Source of the DNA: Bacillus subtilis
GTDB lineage: Bacteria; Bacillota; Bacilli; Bacillales; Bacillaceae_C
Assembly: GCF_008764245.1 (NCBI RefSeq)
Contig: NZ_VTQV01000002.1
Location: 31,091 to 95,090, forward strand
Length of the DNA stretch: 64,000 nt
Reading direction: 5' to 3'
Shown: one piece after another, positions 26,440-35,404 of the stretch
Layout of the letters: each line of letters opens with the position of its first letter
Position numbering within the stretch: position 1 is the first letter of the stretch
The notes under the pieces: generated by a model
Databases searched by the model: none
Told to the model about the DNA's origin: nothing
The model's input: only the letters and a program-made list of their open reading frames with translations
Translations under genes and position numbers: made by a program

Positions 26440-27684
26440 ATGAGTCGTATCGTGGAAAAATGGACAGATAGTATAAGTAGCACCTGGTCATTAGAAGATT
26501 TTCAATTGAAAAGCACAACCATTCGAAGAGAAGTTTCTCCGATTCAAACAACCGAATATCGACTTGAAATGGAATGGTTTCCTCCAGGTATGGAAATGAT
26601 CGATGATCTGAATCCACCTGGAACCGTGTATGCAGAGGTGAATTTGGATTACGGCTTTTTAACAAGTTTCATCGTTGTCCAAAGCGACGATCGTCGCCAA
26701 GAACCACCTTTACTACCAAGTGCAAAATTAAAAGATGTTGTAGCTTGGATTGAAGCACAAACGGGTTTAAAGCAAGAAGTTGATTTTCGATTGAAACGTG
26801 AAGAACAGGAGAAGGATGGCCATCAATATTTTTTCACATCCATCGTAAATAGCAAAAAAGTTTCTCCCGCTGGCTATATTGAAATAAAGGTGAATGAAAA
26901 GGGAAGTGTTGTCTTTTATTCATTATCAGGCTTTTTTCCTAAGCTTTATCAAGAGATTTCTATAGAACCTTCAAGGGAAGAGGAAATAAAGAAGGTTGAC
27001 GAGTTTAAAGAGCAGCAAATGGTTCTTTTTGGCACTTTGGAAGAGCAAGGATACCGCTTGCTTTATGGGGTAGAGGAGGCCTTTGTAGATACAATCGAAA
27101 ATGAGTTTGTGCTGGAATGGGATCAGGACGCACCCGTCCAGAAACTGTCAATGTCTAAAGATGCGATCGGTGAACATTGGAAAGCCTTCTTAAATTCGCA
27201 AATTGTGAATGAGGAGGAAATGAGTGTTCAAATATCCCATCCGGATATTCTACCAATATCAGCAAGTGAAAGGTGCGATTTTTTAAAGATTATGGCAGGC
27301 TATATGCAAACCCATTATCCAAATGAAAGTGGCCAATGGAAGGTGGTCACTATGGAGCGGCGTTATGGATATATGGAAGCTACAGTAACCCCAACCGCTA
27401 CATTGGGCAGGTTTTTCGACAAAGTCAAATTTATATATGATCCGAAGAATAATATGATCATCCAGGTATTAGATAAGCGTGAATTGTTTAATGAAATGGT
27501 GAATTTCCCTTTACCACAGCCCAAGATTACAAAGGAGGAAGCTATAAAAATTCTTGATCAAGACATCTTTTTCGAACGCTATTATGTTTACGATACAGTC
27601 AAAAAAACACTAAAGCCAACCTGGATGATAGATTGCCATGCTTTTGTTGATGCACTTACAGGGGAAAAGGTATTCGAATCATAA
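26440..27684 (+). CDS. uncharacterised protein resembling YcdB/YcdC-type repeats
   Basis: 414 residues, no signal peptide, no membrane span, acidic. The C-terminal segment (TKEEAIKILDQ...LKPTWMIDCHAFVDALTGEKV) resembles the PepSY-like YcdB/YcdC repeat of Bacillus, in which a short helix is followed by strands ending in a GE turn. The middle contains similar alternating strands. GGTGGTG precedes the ATG. It is isolated between the exporter operon and a bidirectional terminator. Function unknown. Confidence 0.6.
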   Translation: MSRIVEKWTDSISSTWSLEDFQLKSTTIRREVSPIQTTEYRLEMEWFPPGMEMIDDLNPPGTVYAEVNLDYGFLTSFIVVQSDDRRQEPPLLPSAKLKDVVAWIEAQTGLKQEVDFRLKREEQEKDGHQYFFTSIVNSKKVSPAGYIEIKVNEKGSVVFYSLSGFFPKLYQEISIEPSREEEIKKVDEFKEQQMVLFGTLEEQGYRLLYGVEEAFVDTIENEFVLEWDQDAPVQKLSMSKDAIGEHWKAFLNSQIVNEEEMSVQISHPDILPISASERCDFLKIMAGYMQTHYPNESGQWKVVTMERRYGYMEATVTPTATLGRFFDKVKFIYDPKNNMIIQVLDKRELFNEMVNFPLPQPKITKEEAIKILDQDIFFERYYVYDTVKKTLKPTWMIDCHAFVDALTGEKVFES

Positions 27685-27782
27685 CTGGATTTTGGCATGG
27701 GGAATTCTTAAGCGACATTCTGAAAGCATGAATTTCCGAATGGTTCATTGAATCGGTGGAGTTGTAATCTTTCAACCGCAAA

Positions 27783-27815
27783 AAAACCGGTGGAAAATCT
27801 CTCCACCGGTTTTTA
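27783..27815. terminator. bidirectional terminator
   Basis: AAAACCGGTGGA pairs with TCCACCGGTTTT over 12 bp, with A and T runs on either side. It serves the gene before it and the minus-strand bshB2, whose stop it touches. Confidence 0.85.
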
Positions 27816-28496
27816 CAAAACATTGTCACGATCCCAAGGATATGTCCAAAAGCGCTCTGTTAGAAAGTGCTCGGGTAATCCTGTTTTTTCCTCCGCCATT
27901 TTCTTCTCTAGATCTGCCAACATCCATACCGTTTGCGAAAGATGAGCTTTTAATGCGCCAAATTTTTGTTCGGAAACGGCGCTAATATCATGTTCGATAT
28001 CTGGTGAACCAATTTCAGCTTCATGGTTCTTAGAAAAAGCTACACAGTGAAGCTTGGGACGACTTTCTTTAGGTAGTCTGCGCACTGCACGTACAACAGC
28101 ACGACCCGTTGCTTCATGATCCGGATGAACAGAATATCCAGGATAGAAGGAGATGACGAGAGAAGGGTTCAATTCCTCAATCAAGTCAAAGACAAGATTG
28201 GTTAATTCCTCGTCAGGAATAAATTCTAATGTTTTATCACGGTAACCCATCATCCGTAAGTCCGTGACGCCCATTGCTTTCGCGGAGGCTTGCAGTTCTT
28301 TTTTGCGAATCTCAGGAAGGGACTCCCTTGTAGCAAATGGGGGATTCCCTAAATTTCTCCCCATTTCTCCGAGAGTAAGGCAAGCATAAGTAACAGGTGT
28401 GCCATTTTGAATATGACTTGCCATCGTTCCGGAGACGCCAAAGGCTTCATCATCTGGATGTGGGAATACAACTAAAACGTGACGTTCTTTTTCCAT
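27813..28496 (-). CDS. bshB2: bacillithiol biosynthesis deacetylase BshB2
   Basis: 227 residues, LmbE/PIG-L zinc deacetylase fold. Zinc and catalytic residues in FPHPDDEAFG (H13, D15, D16) and the third ligand in HPDHEATG. It removes the acetyl group from GlcNAc-malate to give GlcN-malate in the synthesis of bacillithiol, the main low-molecular-weight thiol of Bacilli. The assignment to BshB2 (YojG) rather than BshB1 rests on the adjacent yojF gene, which precedes it in the same operon as in B. subtilis. It may also act on bacillithiol conjugates. Confidence 0.9.
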   Translation of the reverse strand: MEKERHVLVVFPHPDDEAFGVSGTMASHIQNGTPVTYACLTLGEMGRNLGNPPFATRESLPEIRKKELQASAKAMGVTDLRMMGYRDKTLEFIPDEELTNLVFDLIEELNPSLVISFYPGYSVHPDHEATGRAVVRAVRRLPKESRPKLHCVAFSKNHEAEIGSPDIEHDISAVSEQKFGALKAHLSQTVWMLADLEKKMAEEKTGLPEHFLTERFWTYPWDRDNVL

Positions 28497-28513
28497 AAAT
28501 AGCCCTCCTTCGA

Positions 28514-28864
28514 TTAAGATTTAAATGGTGTTTTGCTGATTTCTAAGGCCACGGCTAGCTTTCCATCATATCCATGGCCGGCAAGAAGTAATCTTCCTTC
28601 TTCATCTAACTCAAAATGGGTGAGGCCTTCCGCGTAAATCCAGCCGATTGCGAGTTTCAAACCGATCCGATAGGGGCCATTCCCGACAATCTTTCCATAT
28701 TCGTAACAAACCTCAGCATTGCGAATATAAGCTCCAGCTGAAAAAAATGTTTCGTCATTATGGGAAGCATACGCTCCATTCGTTGTTTCTAAATGTATGT
28801 AAACTTGTTCTGTTGCAAAAGTATTGATTAATTGTTGGACTTCATCGATACGAATCTTTTCCAC
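28514..28864 (-). CDS. yojF: YojF-family protein (DUF1806)
   Basis: 116 residues, soluble, matching the YojF family by the segments FSAGAYIRNAEV and GPYRIGLKLAIGW and by its place directly before bshB2 (17 bp apart). The biochemical role is unknown; conserved linkage with bshB2 suggests a link to bacillithiol. Confidence 0.85.
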   Translation of the reverse strand: MEKIRIDEVQQLINTFATEQVYIHLETTNGAYASHNDETFFSAGAYIRNAEVCYEYGKIVGNGPYRIGLKLAIGWIYAEGLTHFELDEEGRLLLAGHGYDGKLAVALEISKTPFKS

Positions 28865-28939
28865 AAGATAAACCTCCTTCCTAAAATTATTTTACTAAAA
28901 GGAAAGCAAAATTACGAAAAATAAGTTTGAGTCTGTATT

Positions 28940-30376
28940 CTACCTGGAAAATTTCTCCTCAATCGGCCATTTATTTTCTCGTGCTTTTCTTGCAATATGA
29001 AAAAATAAAATAAGCACAATCAGGGTTCCGATCAGACTGCCAATCCAAGCAGTATTCATCGGTAAATGAAAGCCAATTTTTGCATGAAAAATATAAGTGA
29101 AAACCATGATAAGCATAAAGGTGCCAGGGATGAGCGAGATCCAATAATTTTTCTTCGCAATATACAAATACATGGCACCAATGAATAAGGTAATTACTGC
29201 AGTAGATTGATTCGCCCAGCTGAAATATCTCCATAACAGGTTAAAATCGATTTTTGTAAGTAGGAAAGCAATGATGAATAAAGGAAAGGCGACCCATAAA
29301 CGACTGGATAATTTCCTTTGCGCTAAACCTAAATATTCAGCTATGATCATCCGAGCGCTACGGAAAGCAGTATCGCCAGACGTAATCGGAAGGACAACCA
29401 CTCCGAGTACGACAAGTGTCCCACCAAGTGCGCCAAGTAGAGAGGTGGAAACTTCGTTGACAACAGCACCAGGTCCGCCTACTTTTAAGAGCTCATTCAA
29501 TTCGCCGGGCCCATCAAATAGGCTCATCGCTGCTGCAGCCCAAATCATCGCAATGATCCCTTCAGCAATCATCATCCCATAAAATATTTTCCTGCCTTGG
29601 CTTTCTTTTTGGATAGTGCGGGAGATAATCGGAGTTTGGGTAGCATGAAACCCTGATAAGGCTCCACATGTAATCGTAAAAAATAAAAGAGGAAAGATCG
29701 GTGTTTGTTCAGGATGGAAATTGGTAAAGGACAATTCTGGAATGGGCGCTCTAGTTATGACAAGACCGACACCGACACCAACTGCACTTAGAATTAACAA
29801 GGCACCGAAATATGGATATAATCGTCCAATGATTTGATCGATTGGTAGAAGAGTAGCGAGAATATAATAACTAAAAATGATGATCATAATGATACCCAAC
29901 GCAAGTTTTCCATCAATTAACACGTGAAGTAGACTAGCTGGAGTAATGACAAAAACAGTCCCAACTAATAGAAGGAGCAAGACGGCTAGAATATGGACAA
30001 GGTATTTCATCGTTTGACCTAAAAATTTGCTAGCTAATGCAGGTAAATGAGCTCCACGATTACGGAGGGAAATCATTCCGATTAGATAATCATGAACCGC
30101 TCCGGCAAAAATGGATCCAATCACAATCCAAACAAAGGCGGCGGGTCCGTATAAGGCTCCCATAATAGGACCAAAAATGGGGCCTGTCCCCGCAATATTG
30201 AGTAATTGGATTAAGGCGTTTTTCGAGGTACTCATGGGAACATAGTCCACACCATCGTGGTTGACATAAGCCGGGGTAGGGCGATCTTGCTTGATGCCAA
30301 ATACCTTTTCAACAATCTTTCCATATGTAAAATACCCCAGAATTAAGAGAATGATTCCTCCTAAAAAGGTCTTCAT
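28940..30376 (-). CDS. cstA: CstA-family carbon starvation/pyruvate transporter
   Basis: 478 residues with about 12-13 membrane spans. Diagnostic CstA motifs include GTGPIFGPIMGALYGP, FAGAVHDYLIGMISLRNRG, GALSGFHATQTPIISRTI and SGDTAFRSARMI. E. coli CstA and BtsT (about 700 residues) import peptides or pyruvate; this is the shorter Firmicute form. AGGGGGG before the ATG. It stands as a single gene beyond the bshB2 pair. The substrate is likely pyruvate by family, not proven. Confidence 0.85.
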   Translation of the reverse strand: MKTFLGGIILLILGYFTYGKIVEKVFGIKQDRPTPAYVNHDGVDYVPMSTSKNALIQLLNIAGTGPIFGPIMGALYGPAAFVWIVIGSIFAGAVHDYLIGMISLRNRGAHLPALASKFLGQTMKYLVHILAVLLLLLVGTVFVITPASLLHVLIDGKLALGIIMIIIFSYYILATLLPIDQIIGRLYPYFGALLILSAVGVGVGLVITRAPIPELSFTNFHPEQTPIFPLLFFTITCGALSGFHATQTPIISRTIQKESQGRKIFYGMMIAEGIIAMIWAAAAMSLFDGPGELNELLKVGGPGAVVNEVSTSLLGALGGTLVVLGVVVLPITSGDTAFRSARMIIAEYLGLAQRKLSSRLWVAFPLFIIAFLLTKIDFNLLWRYFSWANQSTAVITLFIGAMYLYIAKKNYWISLIPGTFMLIMVFTYIFHAKIGFHLPMNTAWIGSLIGTLIVLILFFHIARKARENKWPIEEKFSR

Positions 30377-30468
30377 TTCTATTTCCCCCTATATAAATAG
30401 AATTGGAGTGGTTTCTGTCCCATGCTATTCAAGAAGAGGGAAGTTTAGAACATCGAGGGAAATGTTAA

Positions 30469-30503
30469 ACGCCCAGAAAAGAAGAATTCTCTTTTCTGGG
30501 CGT
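30469..30503. terminator. terminator downstream of pdxK
   Basis: ACGCCCAGAAAAG pairs perfectly with CTTTTCTGGGCGT around a 9-nt loop. On the minus strand a short T-rich stretch follows. Confidence 0.8.
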
Positions 30504-30508
30504 AATCC

Positions 30509-31330
30509 TTATTTCTTTGAATTTTCTTCAAATGTAAAATAGGCACCATGCATGACAGGACCTACATATTCATTAAGCTTCCAGCCGTGTTGGATCGCCG
30601 CGCTGACAAAATCTTTGGCAGAAATAACAGCTTCTTTGACCGATTTTCCTTTCGCTAGGTTCGCTGTAATCGCAGCAGCGAAAGTACAACCAGCTCCATG
30701 GTTATAGGTCGTTTCTAGTTTATCTGATTCAAGCAAGGTAAATTCTTGACCATCATAGAAAAGGTCGATCGCTTTATCATGGGCGATTGCTTTTCCACCT
30801 TTTACGACAACATTTTTCGCACCTAATTCATGAATTTTCACAGCCGCTTCTTTCATGCCGTCAATGGTTTTAACAGGGCCTGTTTTCGCTAATTGTCCTG
30901 CTTCAAAAAGGTTTGGCGTTACAATTAAAGCCCGTGGCACAAGGAGGTCGCGCATGGCATCGGTATTTTCGGGTTGTAAAACCTCATCCTCGCCTTTACA
31001 TACCATCACAGGGTCAATCACGACATTCTCTAATTTATGCTCATCCAATTTTCGAGCACCTAATTCAATGATCTCAACAGAGCCGAGCATCCCTGTTTTC
31101 ATCGCATCGATCCCAACAGAGAGGATCGTGTTTAATTGTTTTTCTACTGTATCGACATCAATCGGATAGACGTCATGGCTCCAACCATTTTCAGGATCCA
31201 TCGTTACAATGGAAGTTAAGGCGTTCATTCCATAGACACCATATTCCTGGAATGTTTTTAAATCTGCTTGGATTCCGGCTCCACCACTTGAATCCGAACC
31301 AGCAAGGGTTAAAACTTTTTTCATTGTCAT
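30509..31330 (-). CDS. pdxK: pyridoxine/HMP kinase (PdxK, ThiD-like)
   Basis: 273 residues, ribokinase-like fold. GSDSSGGAGIQADLKT at the N-terminus, DPVMVCKG in the middle and the phosphate-binding HGAGCTFAAAI near the end. It aligns along its full length with B. subtilis PdxK (YwdB), a ThiD-type enzyme that phosphorylates pyridoxine, pyridoxal and pyridoxamine, and also hydroxymethylpyrimidine. AGGAGG lies 8 nt before ATG. No thiamine riboswitch lies upstream, which supports the vitamin B6 role. Monocistronic on the minus strand. Confidence 0.87.
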   Translation of the reverse strand: MTMKKVLTLAGSDSSGGAGIQADLKTFQEYGVYGMNALTSIVTMDPENGWSHDVYPIDVDTVEKQLNTILSVGIDAMKTGMLGSVEIIELGARKLDEHKLENVVIDPVMVCKGEDEVLQPENTDAMRDLLVPRALIVTPNLFEAGQLAKTGPVKTIDGMKEAAVKIHELGAKNVVVKGGKAIAHDKAIDLFYDGQEFTLLESDKLETTYNHGAGCTFAAAITANLAKGKSVKEAVISAKDFVSAAIQHGWKLNEYVGPVMHGAYFTFEENSKK

Positions 31331-31395
31331 CCGTTATTCCTCCTAGCAATTACATGATGTTTCTTTGGGTCTAGCTTCAGCTTTTCTTTTTAGGA

Positions 31396-31509
31396 TATAC
31401 CAATTTTTTTGAAAATAAAAGAGATTTATTTTATAGGTGGCTTTACCTAAAGATAGGGCATTGCCTATAATTTGGTATATAGATGGTAAGATAAAAATGT
31501 ATACCAATT
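31396..31509 (+). promoter_or_regulatory. promoter region of two-component system 2 with triple TATACCAATT motif
   Basis: TATACCAATT occurs at 31396-31405 and 31500-31509 and inverted (AATTTGGTATA) at 31469-31479. A promoter TTACCT (31443) - 17 bp - TATAAT (31466-31471) is overlapped by the inverted copy. The layout suggests autoregulation or an unknown repressor. Confidence 0.45.
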
Positions 31510-31537
31510 ATTGTAGAAGAAAATCAGGGGGATACGA

Positions 31538-32209
31538 ATGGCCAATATTCTATACATAGAAGATGATTTAGAAATTAGTAAATGGGTCGTAGAAGTTCTA
31601 GAGGAAAAGGGACATAAAGTAAATTGGTTATCATCAGGGGAAGGAGCGACGAAAATAGCGAGAGAGGTAGAAATTGCGATTTTAGATGTGATGATACCCG
31701 GCCTAGATGGCTTTTCCATTGGAAGGAGATTAAAGCAAGAATATCCTTCATTGCCAATCTTGATGTTATCTGCCAGAACCTCTGTCGAAGATCGGCTTCA
31801 GGGACTCGAGTTTGCAGATGATTATGTAACAAAACCTTTTTATCCAGAGGAATTGGTTGCAAGGATTGAAGTTTTATTGCGACGGTTTCAGCAGAATCAA
31901 ACAGAGAAGGTAAGAATAGGTCATTTAGATATTTTCTTAGAAGAAAATCGGATTTTAGATCATGAAAAAAACGAGGAAATTATTTTAACAGGGAAGCAAT
32001 ACCAAATTTTTCAATACTTCCTCCGCCATCAAAATCAAATTTTGACAAAGGAGCAGTTATATGAAGGGGTTTGGAGAGAACCTTATATAGACGGAGATAA
32101 AACACTAATGGTACATATTCGCTATTTACGTGAGAAGTTAGAGAGGGACCCAGCGAAACCTGATTTGATTGAAACGATTCGGGGACTTGGGTATCGATTA
32201 AAAATATGA
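31538..32209 (+). CDS. OmpR-family response regulator (system 2)
   Basis: 223 residues. Receiver with EDD, phosphoacceptor D50 in ILDVMIPG and TKPF lysine, then a winged-helix DNA-binding domain ending GLGYRLKI. ATG after AGGGGG. It overlaps the kinase start by 4 bp. With the kinase and the LanFEG transporter downstream it matches the regulators of lantibiotic-immunity or bacitracin-type modules. Confidence 0.92.
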   Translation: MANILYIEDDLEISKWVVEVLEEKGHKVNWLSSGEGATKIAREVEIAILDVMIPGLDGFSIGRRLKQEYPSLPILMLSARTSVEDRLQGLEFADDYVTKPFYPEELVARIEVLLRRFQQNQTEKVRIGHLDIFLEENRILDHEKNEEIILTGKQYQIFQYFLRHQNQILTKEQLYEGVWREPYIDGDKTLMVHIRYLREKLERDPAKPDLIETIRGLGYRLKI

Positions 32210-33594
32210 TATGGAAAAAATTGTTGTCACTGCGACATTCCCTTTTACTCAGATATTTGTTTATTATTATTTCCGCGATTTTATTTATTCCGATCGCGAT
32301 CCCTTTGTCGATCATCGTCTGGTATTCATTTGAGGAAGAAGATCAGAACATGATCAATGGCGAGGATTTAGAAAAAAGTTGGCATCAGGAAGCGGGCAAG
32401 CTGGATAGCCTGAATAATCGAGAAATAGAAAAGTGTTTAAGACAATTTCAGCAAACATATCCAGCATCCACTGTTTTTTGGGTAGGAAAAGATGGGCAGC
32501 TTATCTACTCCTTTCCTAAGCAAGGGGACTTGCCAAACCATTGGACCTCTTCGGATATTGTTGACTTTATGAAAAAGAGCTATGATTCCGATCCTTTTAC
32601 AACGGTGGCCTTTGTTGGTGACGAAAAAGAAAACGGCTTTGTCACTTTTCAAATTCCTAGAAGTGAAATGGACCATACGCGAGAAAAGCTAATCGATCGC
32701 TATAACTATCTATATTACGGTATTAATATTGGACTATTTTTCTTGTTTGTTTTTATTTCCTGGTTGTTCTTTTCCCATATTCGCAAACGACTACTACGTT
32801 TAGGATTAGCGATGGAAAAGGAAGGAATTGCAGGTATTCCTGATAAAATTAAAGTTAAAAAACGTGACGAGATTGGCCAGCTTGAGCAGTCCTTCAATCG
32901 AATGATCAAGAGGTTAGGAGAAAGTCAAAAACAGAAGGATGAGGAAGAAGAGCTGCGAAAACAATTAATTGCTAGTCTTTCTCATGATTTACGAACACCG
33001 TTAACGACATTAAGAGGGCATCTGTATACATTAAAAAAAGAAAAGCTAACGGACAAAGGGGAAGAATCCCTTCAATTAATGGATCGTAAAATTACCTTTC
33101 TTGGTCAGTTAATCGATAATTTACTATCGTATACACTGCTGACCGCGGGAAAATATCCTTACCACCCTAAAAAGGTAGATATTATCCGGTCGGTTCGCGT
33201 GATAGTTGCTTCTTGGTATCCAACTTTTGAGAAAAAGGGGTTTAAGATTGAGATTGAATTGCCCGAAGATCAACATTTTGAATGGTACCTAGATCCAAGT
33301 TGGTTGGAGCGAGTGCTTGATAACCTTTTTCAAAATATTCTTCGCCATGCCGATTCGGGGAAATATATTAGAATCAAAAGTGCAAAAACGGAACATGGTT
33401 TTCAACTAATGATTGAAGATCGTGGACCGGGCATGGAGACTTCTTCTAACAGCAAAGGGCTTGGAATCGGAATGGCGATTGTAACGCTCATGCTGCAAGA
33501 AATGGACCTAAAGTTAAATGTTCAATCAACAGATAAAGGAACGAGAATGACGATGACAGCAGCAATGGACATGAAAAAACAAATACCGAAATAA
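32206..33594 (+). CDS. sensor histidine kinase (system 2)
   Basis: 462 residues. TM1 (about 16-40), an extracytoplasmic sensor domain of about 130 residues, TM2 (about 171-190), HAMP, DHp with H260 in ASLSHDLRTP, and HATPase (EDRGPGM, GLGIGMAIV). Classical periplasmic-type sensing, unlike the loopless kinase of system 1. Start coupled by the ATGA overlap with the regulator. Terminator after it, so the transporter genes have their own promoter. Confidence 0.92.
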   Translation: MIWKKLLSLRHSLLLRYLFIIISAILFIPIAIPLSIIVWYSFEEEDQNMINGEDLEKSWHQEAGKLDSLNNREIEKCLRQFQQTYPASTVFWVGKDGQLIYSFPKQGDLPNHWTSSDIVDFMKKSYDSDPFTTVAFVGDEKENGFVTFQIPRSEMDHTREKLIDRYNYLYYGINIGLFFLFVFISWLFFSHIRKRLLRLGLAMEKEGIAGIPDKIKVKKRDEIGQLEQSFNRMIKRLGESQKQKDEEEELRKQLIASLSHDLRTPLTTLRGHLYTLKKEKLTDKGEESLQLMDRKITFLGQLIDNLLSYTLLTAGKYPYHPKKVDIIRSVRVIVASWYPTFEKKGFKIEIELPEDQHFEWYLDPSWLERVLDNLFQNILRHADSGKYIRIKSAKTEHGFQLMIEDRGPGMETSSNSKGLGIGMAIVTLMLQEMDLKLNVQSTDKGTRMTMTAAMDMKKQIPK

Positions 33595-33597
33595 CGT

Positions 33598-33640
33598 AAA
33601 CCGCTTGATTCATGAAAATCCATGATTCAAGCGGTTTTTC
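33598..33640 (+). terminator. terminator of two-component system 2
   Basis: AAACCGCTTGA...TCAAGCGGTTT long stem followed by TTCTT. Confidence 0.8.
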
Positions 33641-33706
33641 TTAAAGTCAAGAAAGCCTTGTTATCTTGAATGGTCGCTTTATTCGCCGTTGGAAGTAATT
33701 CTACCT

Positions 33707-33725
33707 TTTTAAACAAATTTTAAAC
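33707..33725 (+). promoter_or_regulatory. direct repeat, putative response-regulator box
   Basis: TTTTAAAC at 33707 and again at 33718, exactly 11 bp apart, 57 bp before the transporter start. The 11-bp direct repeat is the usual OmpR-family arrangement. Regulation by the neighbouring system is inferred. Confidence 0.45.
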
Positions 33726-33781
33726 TTGCCTGCCCATTGTTTTAACCTTCATCTCTTAATCTTAGAGATGAGGTGAAGGAA

Positions 33782-34696
33782 ATGAGCGAATTAGTGTTAA
33801 AAACTTCGAATTTAACGAAAAGATTTAGAGGAAAGCAAGTTGTGAATGGTGTGAATCTTGCCATTCAAAAAGGAGAGATTTATGGTTTCCTTGGTCCAAA
33901 CGGGGCAGGAAAAACAACTACGATCCGCATGTTACTTGGACTAATGAAACCAACAGATGGATCGATCCATATATTTGGACAGGATTTAAAAAAACATAAA
34001 CTAGCGATTTTAAGCAAAGTCGGCTCTCTTGTGGAATCTCCCTCCTATTATGGTCACTTAACAGCTATTGAAAATTTAGAGGCTTTACGAAAAATTTTAA
34101 ATGTGCCTAAAGCAAGAATCGGAGAAGTGTTGGAAATCGTTCGTTTAACAAACGAGGCTAAACGACCTGTAAAGGGCTTTTCGTTTGGAATGAAGCAAAG
34201 ACTAGGGATAGCAGCAGCTCTCTTAGGAAATCCAGAGTTGCTAATTTTAGATGAACCAACGAATGGGTTGGACCCCGCTGGGATTCAAGAAATGCGGGAA
34301 CTAATTAAAAGTCTACCGAAAAAATTTGGCGTAACAGTTGTAGTATCCAGTCATCTTTTAAGTGAAATTGATCAAATGGCAACACGGGTAGGTATTATTA
34401 CGAAAGGTTCGCTTATTTTCCAAGATTCGATCGAGGCATTAAGAAAGAGATCCAGTCCGACAATCCGCATTCAAACTAATGATCAAAATGAGGCGAAAAA
34501 AATTCTTCTGTCTTCTGGCATTCAAGTGCAGGATCAGGGCCCATTTCTTACGCTTGATCAAGCTGATGATCTATTAACCGCTAAAGCAGTAAAGAATTTA
34601 GTCAAAGGAAATCTATCTGTTTATCGTGTCGAAGAACAAAAGATGTCTTTAGAAGAAATATTCCTCGATTTAACGAAGGAGGAGATGAGCCTATGA
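33782..34696 (+). CDS. lantibiotic-immunity type ABC transporter ATP-binding protein (LanF/BcrA)
   Basis: 304 residues. Walker A GPNGAGKTTT with K44, signature FSFGMKQRLGIAAALL, Walker B LLILDEPTNGLDP and the switch region VVSSHLLSEI. The FGMKQR signature and the C-terminal ACT-like tail are those of the BcrA/LanF subfamily. ATG at 33782 follows GAGGTGA; GTG at 33773 overlaps that site. Its end overlaps the next gene by 4 bp. Together with two small permeases it expels lantibiotics or bacitracin-like peptides from the membrane. Confidence 0.9.
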   Translation: MSELVLKTSNLTKRFRGKQVVNGVNLAIQKGEIYGFLGPNGAGKTTTIRMLLGLMKPTDGSIHIFGQDLKKHKLAILSKVGSLVESPSYYGHLTAIENLEALRKILNVPKARIGEVLEIVRLTNEAKRPVKGFSFGMKQRLGIAAALLGNPELLILDEPTNGLDPAGIQEMRELIKSLPKKFGVTVVVSSHLLSEIDQMATRVGIITKGSLIFQDSIEALRKRSSPTIRIQTNDQNEAKKILLSSGIQVQDQGPFLTLDQADDLLTAKAVKNLVKGNLSVYRVEEQKMSLEEIFLDLTKEEMSL

Positions 34697-35403
34697 TGTT
34701 CCAGATATTCAAGGCTGATCTGCTGAAAATGAAACGGAAATGGGTATGGCTTCTTGTCTTTCTTGGTCCCTTTGGCGTGATCTCTCTGCAGGCGGTCAAT
34801 TATGGCGTAAGATATGATTACTTAGTTGGCCTTAATCCAGATGTTTGGGGAGAATTGCTGAAGAATATTAGTGGACTAATGACAATCTCCCTGTTACTAG
34901 GTGTCGCGATACTGGCATCAATGACAGCGAATGTGGAACATCAACAGAATGCTTGGAAGCAACTTTTAGCCTTACCTGTTCGCAAAGGAGCTGCGTTTGG
35001 GTCAAAATTCCTTTTAAATATTTTATTACTTTGGGTTGCTTGTCTCTTGCTATTTGTAGGAACGATCATTTTAGGACTTAGTTTGAAGTTCGGGACAGAT
35101 ATCCCTTATATCGCGATTTTTAAAAATAGCTTCTATCCCTTAGCGGCTGCTTTGCCGATTCTAGCCTTGCAAACATGGCTATCGATTACGATGCCCAACC
35201 AGGCAATACCCTTAACGGTCGGAATACTTGGTGCGATTGTTTCGATGTATTCTATTGTGGCTGCGGATTGGTTTCCGTGGAAATGGCCATTATTAATCAG
35301 CGATGTTCATGAGCCAATTTGGTTTGCGGGAATGGGGCTTATCGTTGGTATCATTCTTTTAGGGCTTGGAGCACTAGATTTTACAAGACGGGATGTGAAG
35401 TAA
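34693..35403 (+). CDS. lantibiotic-immunity ABC permease, LanE/MutE type
   Basis: 236 residues, six predicted membrane spans, ABC-2 fold. EHQQNAWKQLLALPV is the characteristic cytoplasmic motif of the LanE/LanG family. It overlaps the ATPase by 4 bp and is followed one base later by its paralogue. The two permeases probably form a heterodimer with two LanF subunits. No lantibiotic synthesis genes are in the window, so this is self-standing resistance. Confidence 0.87.
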   Translation: MMFQIFKADLLKMKRKWVWLLVFLGPFGVISLQAVNYGVRYDYLVGLNPDVWGELLKNISGLMTISLLLGVAILASMTANVEHQQNAWKQLLALPVRKGAAFGSKFLLNILLLWVACLLLFVGTIILGLSLKFGTDIPYIAIFKNSFYPLAAALPILALQTWLSITMPNQAIPLTVGILGAIVSMYSIVAADWFPWKWPLLISDVHEPIWFAGMGLIVGIILLGLGALDFTRRDVK

Positions 35404-35404
35404 A